A stretch of 60,991 bases of DNA from Pseudomonadota bacterium (GTDB taxonomy: Bacteria > Pseudomonadota > Gammaproteobacteria > Burkholderiales > Burkholderiaceae_C), in contig JAJZTW010000018.1 of assembly GCA_021847345.1 (NCBI GenBank), forward strand, positions 1-60,991, written 5' to 3'. This document shows positions 55,191-60,991 of this stretch, in pieces. Under the pieces are notes generated by a model. That model saw only the letters and a list, made by a program, of their open reading frames with translations. It did no database searches and was not told where the DNA came from. A program made the position numbers and the translations under genes. The first letter of the stretch is position 1; every line of letters starts with the position of its first letter.

Positions 55191-55351
55191 GTCGAATCCT
55201 GGAGTGTTTTCCCCAACTTGCCGGTGCAGCCTGCGCGGCGCGGTGTCTGTCACCGTCGCCGCCGGCATCGGGCACCGGCAGTCTTGGGCCCGTGGAGCGG
55301 GTAATGCTTTTTTGGCGCCGCACCGCTATTCAGCCGGTGGGCGAACCGTGA

Positions 55352-55380
55352 ATTCTGTACGCAAAAGCCCCGTCTGTCAA
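55352..55380 (-). promoter_or_regulatory. spc-operon promoter
   Basis: On the leftward strand a perfect TTGACA (55380-55375) and CAGAAT (55357-55352; 4 of 6) are 17 bases apart. They are upstream of rplN with a 5' leader of about 155 bases. The -35 box is made by the loop and the 3' arm of the S10-unit terminator, so the two signals overlap. Confidence 0.7.
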
Positions 55381-55390
55381 GACGGGGCTT
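55362..55390 (-). terminator. Terminator of the S10 unit
   Basis: AAGCCCCGTCT and AGACGGGGCTT form a perfect 11-bp stem with a 4-base loop, followed by TTTTGC on the leftward strand (the T-run is shared with the stem end). It lies 15 bases after the rpsQ stop, between the S10 and spc groups. Confidence 0.88.
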
Positions 55391-55405
55391 CGAATCCGCG
55401 AGGCG

Positions 55406-55672
55406 TCAGACCAGGCGGGACTTTTCCAGCAGGCGGGTCACGACCCACGACTTGGTCTTGGACATCGGGCGGGTTTCCGCGATCTCCACCAGGTCGCCGA
55501 CGTGGTACTCGCCCTGCTCGTCGTGCGCGCTGTACTTCTTCGAGCGCACGATGTACTTGCCGTACAGCTCGTGCTGCACGCGACGCTCGACCAGCACCGT
55601 GACCGTCTTGGTGCGCTTGTCGCTGACCACGCGGCCCGACAGCGTACGGGTCAATCCTTGGCTTTCCGACAT
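55406..55672 (-). CDS. rpsQ: Ribosomal protein S17
   Basis: This 88-residue small-subunit protein has [21 protein letters not shown] and [23 protein letters not shown] 55672 is preceded by AGGAG at five bases; a GTG at 55678 overlapping the rpmC stop is the less likely start. It is the last gene of the S10 unit. Confidence 0.97.
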   Translation of the reverse strand: MSESQGLTRTLSGRVVSDKRTKTVTVLVERRVQHELYGKYIVRSKKYSAHDEQGEYHVGDLVEIAETRPMSKTKSWVVTRLLEKSRLV

Positions 55673-55674
55673 GT

Positions 55675-55869
55675 TCACTCCTGCGTGGTCTTCTGCTGGA
55701 TCAGCGTGCGCACGCGAGCGATGTCGCGACGCACAAGGCCCAGCTGCGCCGTGTTGTTGAGTTGCTGCGTGGCCTTCTGCATGCGCAGGCCCATGTGGGC
55801 CTTGAGCAGCGAGTCCAGTTCCTTTTGCAGACCCGACGCGTCGAGCTTGCGAAGTTCTTCCAGATTCAT
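55675..55869 (-). CDS. rpmC: Ribosomal protein L29
   Basis: The 64-residue protein sits at the exit tunnel and helps bind trigger factor. It is two helices: [20 protein letters not shown] and [18 protein letters not shown]. Its stop is three bases before the rpsQ start. Confidence 0.96.
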   Translation of the reverse strand: MNLEELRKLDASGLQKELDSLLKAHMGLRMQKATQQLNNTAQLGLVRRDIARVRTLIQQKTTQE

Positions 55870-55879
55870 GTTATGTACC

Positions 55880-56296
55880 TCACAGGCCGAAGCGGCGGCC
55901 GACGAAGGTGGTACGGAACGGCAACTTGGCCGCCGCCAGCTCGAAAGCCTCGCGAGCCAGTTGCTCCGGCACGCCGTCGATCTCGTAGAGCACCTTGCCG
56001 GGGGTGATCTCCGACACGTAGTACTCGGGGTTGCCCTTGCCGTTGCCCATGCGAACCTCGGCGGGCTTGGTCGAGATCGGCTTGTCCGGGAATACGCGAA
56101 TCCAGATGCGACCGCCACGCTTGACGTGACGCGAGATCGCACGGCGCGCGGCCTCGATCTGGCGCGCCGTCAGGCGCCCGCGGGTGGTGGCCTTCAGGCC
56201 GTATTCGCCGAAGGCGACCGTGGCCCCACGCGTGGCCACGCCCTTGTTGCGACCCTTTTGTTCCTTGCGGTACTTGCGCCGCGCGGGTTGCATCAT
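55880..56296 (-). CDS. rplP: Ribosomal protein L16
   Basis: This 138-residue protein lies near the peptidyl-transferase centre and A-site tRNA. It begins [17 protein letters not shown] and has [23 protein letters not shown]. Two adjacent ATGs (56296, 56293) are possible; the first overlaps the rpsC stop as ATGA. Confidence 0.97.
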   Translation of the reverse strand: MMQPARRKYRKEQKGRNKGVATRGATVAFGEYGLKATTRGRLTARQIEAARRAISRHVKRGGRIWIRVFPDKPISTKPAEVRMGNGKGNPEYYVSEITPGKVLYEIDGVPEQLAREAFELAAAKLPFRTTFVGRRFGL

Positions 56297-57120
56297 GACG
56301 ATTCTCCTTGCTTGGCAGGCGCGCTGGCGCCTTCCGGTTTGCTCACTTTGCGCACGCGACGGTCGGCAGGGGCGCCCGCACCACCACCCTCACCGCGACG
56401 CGGACCACGACGCGCACCCGGACGCTCGTCGCGGCGCGGACGACGCTCGGGCTCGGCGGCGGCCTCGGCGGCCTTTTGCGCAAGCGCACCGCGACCCAGG
56501 GTGTCGCCCTTGTAGACCCACACCTTCACGCCGATCACGCCGTAGGTGGTCTTGGCCTCGGAGAAGCCGTAGTCGATGTCGGCACGCAGGGTCTGCAGCG
56601 GCACGCGGCCCTCACGGTACCACTCGGTACGCGCGATCTCGATGCCGTTGAGACGCCCCGACGACATGATCTTGATGCCCTGGGCCCCGAGGCGCATCGC
56701 GTTCTGCATCGCGCGCTTCATCGCGCGGCGGAACATGATGCGCTTCTCGAGCTGCTGGGTGATCGAGTCGGCGATCAGCTTGGCATCGATCTCGGGCTTG
56801 CGCACTTCCTCGATGTCCACCGCCACCGGCACGCCCAGACGCTTGGTCAGCTCGGCCTTCAGCGCCTCGATGTCCTCGCCCTTCTTGCCGATCACGACGC
56901 CCGGACGGGCGCTGTAAATGGTGATGCGGGCATTCTTCGCCGGGCGCTCGATGACGATGCGCGAGACCGAGGCGGACTTGAGCTTCTTCGCCAGGTATTC
57001 ACGCACCGCGATGTCTTCGTTGAGCATCTTGGCGAACTGGGCGCCGCCGGCGTACCAGCGCGAGGACCAGTCGTGAGTCACCGCAAGCCGGAAACCGGTC
57101 GGGTTGATTTTCTGTCCCAT
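56293..57120 (-). CDS. rpsC: Ribosomal protein S3
   Basis: The 275-residue protein lies at the mRNA entry channel and has helicase activity. It has the KH domain ([26 protein letters not shown]) and the C-terminal S3 domain. The last 60 residues are an Arg/Gly/Glu-rich tail, longer than in E. coli but usual for betaproteobacteria. Confidence 0.97.
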   Translation of the reverse strand: MGQKINPTGFRLAVTHDWSSRWYAGGAQFAKMLNEDIAVREYLAKKLKSASVSRIVIERPAKNARITIYSARPGVVIGKKGEDIEALKAELTKRLGVPVAVDIEEVRKPEIDAKLIADSITQQLEKRIMFRRAMKRAMQNAMRLGAQGIKIMSSGRLNGIEIARTEWYREGRVPLQTLRADIDYGFSEAKTTYGVIGVKVWVYKGDTLGRGALAQKAAEAAAEPERRPRRDERPGARRGPRRGEGGGAGAPADRRVRKVSKPEGASAPAKQGESS

Positions 57121-57129
57121 CTCGAGTCC

Positions 57130-57459
57130 TCAGTTACCGACGGTGATGTAGATATGGCACGTCGGCTTGCTGATGCGGTTGCCGCGGCCCTTGGCGCGCG
57201 CGGAGAAACGCTTCAGCGTGGCGCCTTGCTCGACCATGATCGTCTTCACGCGCAGCTCGTCGATGTCCGCGCCATCGTTGTGCTCGGCGTTGGCGATCGC
57301 CGACTCGAGCACCTTGCGGATGATCAGCGCCGCCTTCTTGGGCGTGTAGGCCAGGATGTTCAGGGCGTGGTCGACCTTCTTGCCGCGAATCAGGTCGGCG
57401 ACCAGCCGGCCCTTCTGCTCGGACAGGCGAACGCCGCGTAGTGTGGCTCGTGTTTCCAT
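57130..57459 (-). CDS. rplV: Ribosomal protein L22
   Basis: The 109-residue protein lines the exit tunnel with its long loop ([35 protein letters not shown] region). It begins [21 protein letters not shown] and is adjacent to rpsC, as usual. Confidence 0.97.
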   Translation of the reverse strand: METRATLRGVRLSEQKGRLVADLIRGKKVDHALNILAYTPKKAALIIRKVLESAIANAEHNDGADIDELRVKTIMVEQGATLKRFSARAKGRGNRISKPTCHIYITVGN

Positions 57460-57464
57460 GGTCT

Positions 57465-57740
57465 TTACTTCTTCGCTTTCTTGTCCGCGGGGTGACCCTT
57501 GAACGTGCGCGTCAGCGCGAACTCACCGAGCTTGTGGCCGACCATCTGGTCGGTGACGTACACCGGCACATGCTGGCGGCCGTTGTGCACGGCGATCGTC
57601 GCACCGATGAACTCGGGCAACACGGTGGAACGACGCGACCAGGTCTTGATCGGCTTCTTGTCCTTCGTGGCCAGCGCGTGCTCGACCTTGCGCAGCAGAT
57701 GCGCGTCGACGAACGGGCCCTTTTTCAGAGAACGTGTCAT
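57465..57740 (-). CDS. rpsS: Ribosomal protein S19
   Basis: This 91-residue head protein begins [19 protein letters not shown] and has the signature [21 protein letters not shown]. It lies between rplB and rplV. Confidence 0.97.
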   Translation of the reverse strand: MTRSLKKGPFVDAHLLRKVEHALATKDKKPIKTWSRRSTVLPEFIGATIAVHNGRQHVPVYVTDQMVGHKLGEFALTRTFKGHPADKKAKK

Positions 57741-57749
57741 GGCTGTGCC

Positions 57750-58574
57750 TTACTTTTTCCGGCGCGAGACGATCATCGCCTGCGTACGCTTGTTCGAGCG
57801 GGTGCGATAGCCCTTGGTCGGGGTACCCCACGGGCTGACCGGGGTGCGGCCCTCGCCGGTGCGGCCTTCGCCGCCGCCGTGCGGGTGGTCGATCGGGTTC
57901 ATGGCAACGCCACGCACCGTCGGGCGGATGCCCTTCCAGCGCTTGGCGCCAGCCTTGCCGTACTGGCGCAGGCTGTTTTCCTCGTTGCTGACCTCGCCGA
58001 TGGTGGCGCGGCACTCGACGTGCACCTTGCGAACCTCGCCGGAACGCAGGCGAACCTGGGCGTAGACGCCTTCGCGGGCCATCAGCACGGCAGAGGCACC
58101 CGCCGAGCGGATCATCTGCGCACCCTTGCCTGCGATGAGCTCGACGCAATGGATGGTGGAACCCACCGGGATGCTGCGGATCGGCAGGCAGTTGCCGGCA
58201 CGGATCGGAGCTTCCGAGCCGCTGATCAGCTGCGCGCCCACCTCGACGCCGCGCGGCGCGATGATGTAGCGACGCTCACCATCGGCATAGCACAGCAGCG
58301 CGATGTGGGCGGTGCGGTTCGGGTCGTACTCGATGCGCTCGACGCGCGCCGGCACCCCGTCCTTGTTGCGACGGAAATCGATCACACGGTAATGGTGCTT
58401 GGCACCACCACCGCGGTGACGCACGGTGATGTGACCGTTGTTGTTGCGCCCGGCGTTCTGCTTCTGCGGCTCGAGCAGGCTCTTCTCGGGAGCGCCCTTG
58501 TGCAGGTGCTTGTGCACCACCTTGACCACGGCACGACGACCGGCCGAGGTCGGCTTGACCTTGACGACTGCCAT
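57750..58574 (-). CDS. rplB: Ribosomal protein L2
   Basis: The 274-residue protein is needed for subunit joining and peptide transfer. It begins [18 protein letters not shown], and its C-terminal segment has [19 protein letters not shown] with the functionally important His. GGAGG stands before the start at 58574. Confidence 0.98.
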   Translation of the reverse strand: MAVVKVKPTSAGRRAVVKVVHKHLHKGAPEKSLLEPQKQNAGRNNNGHITVRHRGGGAKHHYRVIDFRRNKDGVPARVERIEYDPNRTAHIALLCYADGERRYIIAPRGVEVGAQLISGSEAPIRAGNCLPIRSIPVGSTIHCVELIAGKGAQMIRSAGASAVLMAREGVYAQVRLRSGEVRKVHVECRATIGEVSNEENSLRQYGKAGAKRWKGIRPTVRGVAMNPIDHPHGGGEGRTGEGRTPVSPWGTPTKGYRTRSNKRTQAMIVSRRKK

Positions 58575-58575
58575 T

Positions 58576-58890
58576 TCAGACACCCTCCTGGGCGAAATTC
58601 AGCTCCTGACCGGCAGCCAGGCTCACGTAGGCCTTGCGCACGTTGGAGCGCCTGCCGGTGCCGCGCGCGTTGCGCTTGACCTTGCCGGCCTGGTTGAGCA
58701 CCTGCACGCCCGTGACCTGGACCTTGAAGAAGGCCTCGACCGCGGCCTTGATCTCGTCCTTGGTGGCGTCGGGCAGCACGCGGAAGGCGACCTGGTTGGT
58801 CTTGTCGGCCAGCATCGTGGCCTTTTCCGAGATGATCGGAGCGACCAGCACCTGCATCAGGCGTTGTTCTTGGGTCTGTTGCCGGCTCAT
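58576..58890 (-). CDS. rplW: Ribosomal protein L23
   Basis: This 104-residue protein at the exit tunnel docks trigger factor and SRP. It has [20 protein letters not shown] and [20 protein letters not shown]. Its ATG overlaps the rplD stop as ATGA. Confidence 0.97.
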   Translation of the reverse strand: MSRQQTQEQRLMQVLVAPIISEKATMLADKTNQVAFRVLPDATKDEIKAAVEAFFKVQVTGVQVLNQAGKVKRNARGTGRRSNVRKAYVSLAAGQELNFAQEGV

Positions 58891-59510
58891 GACAGCATCT
58901 CCTGCAGCTTGCTGACCGCACCCTTGGAAATCAGCACGTTCTTGTAATAGATCAGCGACAGCGGATCCATGTAGCGCGGCTCCACCAGCAGCACGTTCGG
59001 CAGATTGCGCGCGGCCAGCATCAGCTTCTCGTCGATGGTCTCGGTGATGTAGAGCACCGACTCCAGGCCCATGGCCTTGAGCTTGGCCGCCAGCAGCTTG
59101 GTCTTCGGCGCCTCGAGCGACAGCTCCTCGACCACCTTGACGCGGCCTTCGCGGGCGAGCTGCGACAGGATCGATCGCATGCCGGCGCGATACATCTTCT
59201 TGTTGATCTTCTGCGTGAAGTTCTCGTCCGGGCTGTTCGGGAAGATGCGACCGCCCCCACGCCACAGCGGGGAGCTGGTCATGCCGGCGCGAGCACGCCC
59301 GGTGCCCTTCTGGCGCCACGGCTTGCGCGTCGAATGGCGCACTTCCGCGCGATCCATCTGGGCGCGGGTGCCCATGCGCGCGTTGGCCTGGTAGGCCACC
59401 ACGATCTGGTGAATCAGCGCCTCGTTGTACTCGCGCCCGAAAATCGTGTCGGGCGCGTCGAACGCGGCCCCTTGGGCGCCGTCGGCGGCGATGGTTTGCA
59501 GTTGGGTCAT
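58887..59510 (-). CDS. rplD: Ribosomal protein L4
   Basis: The 207-residue protein has a long tunnel loop ([21 protein letters not shown]). In E. coli L4 represses the S10 operon. Its ATG overlaps the rplC stop as ATGA. The start at 59510 gives the family N-terminus. Confidence 0.97.
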   Translation of the reverse strand: MTQLQTIAADGAQGAAFDAPDTIFGREYNEALIHQIVVAYQANARMGTRAQMDRAEVRHSTRKPWRQKGTGRARAGMTSSPLWRGGGRIFPNSPDENFTQKINKKMYRAGMRSILSQLAREGRVKVVEELSLEAPKTKLLAAKLKAMGLESVLYITETIDEKLMLAARNLPNVLLVEPRYMDPLSLIYYKNVLISKGAVSKLQEMLS

Positions 59511-60169
59511 GCCTGGACTCCCGCCTTCTTCACCGCCGGGCGCAGGGTCACGCAACCGGAGTCGGCGCCAGGCACGGCGCCCTTGACCATGATCAGCTCG
59601 CGCGCTTCGTCGACACGCACGACCTCGAGGTTCTGCACGGTGACGTTGACGCCACCGAGACGACCCGACATGCGCTTGCCGGGGAACACACGGCCGGGGT
59701 CCTGCGCCATGCCGATCGAACCCGGCGCACGGGTCGTCACCGAGTTGCCGTGCGATGCGCGGTTGGACGAGAAGTTGTGGCGCTTGATGGCACCGGCATA
59801 ACCCTTGCCGATGCTCACACCGCGCACGTCGACATGCTGGCCGGGGGCGAACAGGCTGGCCGGCAGCTTCGCGCCGGGCTGGTAGTTCGCGGCCACATCG
59901 GCGGGCACGCGGAACTCGCACAGCACCTTGGCCGGCTCGACGGCGGCCTTGGCCAGGTGGCCGGCTTCGGCCTTGTTCATGCGGGAGGGTTTGGCGGCGC
60001 CGAAGGCGACCTGGATGGCGCTGTAGCCGTCCTTGTCGGCCTGACGCACCTGCGCCACGGCGTTGCGGGAGACGTCCAGGACGGTCACGGGGATCGACAC
60101 CCCGTCGTCGTTGAACACCCGCATCATGCCGACCTTGCGCGCGACAAGGCCGAGTGCTTGCGTACTCAT
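59507..60169 (-). CDS. rplC: Ribosomal protein L3
   Basis: This 220-residue protein begins [13 protein letters not shown] and carries the long internal loop with [39 protein letters not shown], which contains the Gln methylated by PrmB in E. coli. It is separated from rpsJ by 236 bases, which hold a hairpin and a promoter-like box. Confidence 0.97.
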   Translation of the reverse strand: MSTQALGLVARKVGMMRVFNDDGVSIPVTVLDVSRNAVAQVRQADKDGYSAIQVAFGAAKPSRMNKAEAGHLAKAAVEPAKVLCEFRVPADVAANYQPGAKLPASLFAPGQHVDVRGVSIGKGYAGAIKRHNFSSNRASHGNSVTTRAPGSIGMAQDPGRVFPGKRMSGRLGGVNVTVQNLEVVRVDEARELIMVKGAVPGADSGCVTLRPAVKKAGVQA

Positions 60170-60302
60170 TGTTAGGCTCCATGCCGGCTGCGATTGGCCG
60201 GCTGACGTTGTTGCAGCCCCGCCGCCGAGGCGGATCGGGACACGCATTGCTTGGGATTGCGAAGGCTCGGGGCCTGTTCGCGAACCCGGCAAGTACAAAC
60301 GC

Positions 60303-60358
60303 CGCCTGGCGCACGCCACATCGGGCGAACGCCAGGCGCCGAAAAGTCGCTAAGTATA
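60303..60358 (-). promoter_or_regulatory. Promoter-like box and hairpin in the rpsJ-rplC gap
   Basis: On the leftward strand TATACT (60358-60353) could start a transcript with a leader of about 178 nt before rplC. Soon after it CGCCTGGCG and CGCCAGGCG (60303-60311, 60330-60338) form a 9-bp stem. Just upstream of TATACT is another perfect 8-bp hairpin (60359-60380). No matching -35 box is seen. The region may hold a second S10 promoter, a control site, or both. Confidence 0.4.
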
Positions 60359-60405
60359 GCGCAGGCCCGCGAGCCTGCGCCAGAGCTTGCGCGAGGGAAC
60401 TGCTG

Positions 60406-60717
60406 TTACTGCAGCTTGATTTCCACGTCCACGCCGGCCGGCAGGTCCAGCTTCATCAGCGCGTCGACCGTCTTGTCGGTCGGATCGACGATGTCCATCA
60501 GGCGCTGGTGGGTGCGGATCTCGAACTGGTCGCGCGAGCTCTTGTTCACGTGCGGCGAGCGCAGGATGTCGAAGCGCTGCAGACGCGTGGGCAGAGGCAC
60601 CGGACCCTTGACGATCGCGCCGGTGCGCTTGGCGGTGTCGACGATCTCCAGCGCGGACTGGTCGATCAGACGATAGTCGAACGCCTTCAGGCGGATACGG
60701 ATTTTCTGGTTTTGCAT
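60406..60717 (-). CDS. rpsJ: Ribosomal protein S10 (NusE)
   Basis: The 103-residue protein is part of the small-subunit head and, as NusE, binds NusB and NusG. It begins [18 protein letters not shown] and has the [24 protein letters not shown] loop. It is 50 bases after the tuf stop. Confidence 0.98.
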   Translation of the reverse strand: MQNQKIRIRLKAFDYRLIDQSALEIVDTAKRTGAIVKGPVPLPTRLQRFDILRSPHVNKSSRDQFEIRTHQRLMDIVDPTDKTVDALMKLDLPAGVDVEIKLQ

Positions 60718-60737
60718 GATGGTTCCAAAGAGCGGGT

Positions 60738-60757
60738 GGGCCGGGTGGTCCCGGCCC
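60738..60757 (-). terminator. Hairpin between tuf and rpsJ
   Basis: GGGCCGGG and CCCGGCCC form a perfect 8-bp stem with a 4-base loop in the 50-base gap between tuf and rpsJ. There is no T-run after it, so it may only slow or partly stop transcription. Confidence 0.35.
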
Positions 60758-60767
60758 GGGGAGGGAA

Positions 60768-60991
<224 letters not shown>

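Noticed and set aside
60359..60380. Hairpin upstream of the TATACT box as an intrinsic terminator for rpsJ
   Set aside because: The 8-bp stem has no T-run after it, so I describe it only as part of the structured gap.

Overview
This window is a chromosomal segment from a high-GC betaproteobacterium, most likely Burkholderiales. The evidence is the gene order recA-recX-sucC-sucD-terC, a PTS cluster with no sugar permease, a SET-domain protein next to topB and birA, and a textbook tuf/S10/spc/alpha ribosomal region read leftwards. Genes are densely packed, with many 4-base stop/start overlaps. No phage, insertion sequence, CRISPR array, rRNA or tRNA was seen.

Layout. At 1-1611 are a signal-peptide ORF cut by the window edge, a thioredoxin-fold protein and a divergent lipoprotein. 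At 1683-6348 is the regulatory PTS (EIIA-Man, HPr, EI), with an OmpR-type two-component pair between HPr and EI. At 6379-11394 are a BepA-like metalloprotease, a PglL/Wzy-type ligase and pyruvate kinase. Reading left from 20.9 to 11.4 kb are purE-purK-sua5, recA-recX, sucC-sucD and terC-PP2C-FHA. A thioredoxin-TPR chaperone faces purC at 21-22.9 kb. From 30.4 to 23 kb, reading left, are tsaB-rimI-UDG, a tandem repeat array, pyrF-moaC-tldD, cytochrome b561 and a DAHP synthase gene preceded by an aromatic-rich leader peptide. From 30.7 to 35.5 kb, reading right, are dacB-mscS-response regulator-kinase. Next come topB (left), SET-birA-SPOR (right), an M20 amidohydrolase (left), a molybdopterin oxidoreductase (right) and dsbD (left). 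From 46 kb to the right end is the ribosomal protein/rpoA/secY super-operon.

The most interesting signals are in non-coding DNA. The best is a complete-looking transcription attenuator in front of the DAHP synthase gene: a 27-residue leader peptide with eight aromatic residues in nine, an intrinsic terminator, and a competing antiterminator pairing. Second is an approximately 82-bp palindromic repeat family, present as three tandem copies and as one copy inside the N-terminus of a secreted-protein ORF, with a compensatory change in its stem. Third is an spc-operon promoter whose consensus -35 box lies inside the S10-operon terminator. I found no obvious new multi-gene system. Functional links between neighbours, such as the two-component pair in the pts cluster or the SET protein beside the ARKT-containing TopB tail, are inference.
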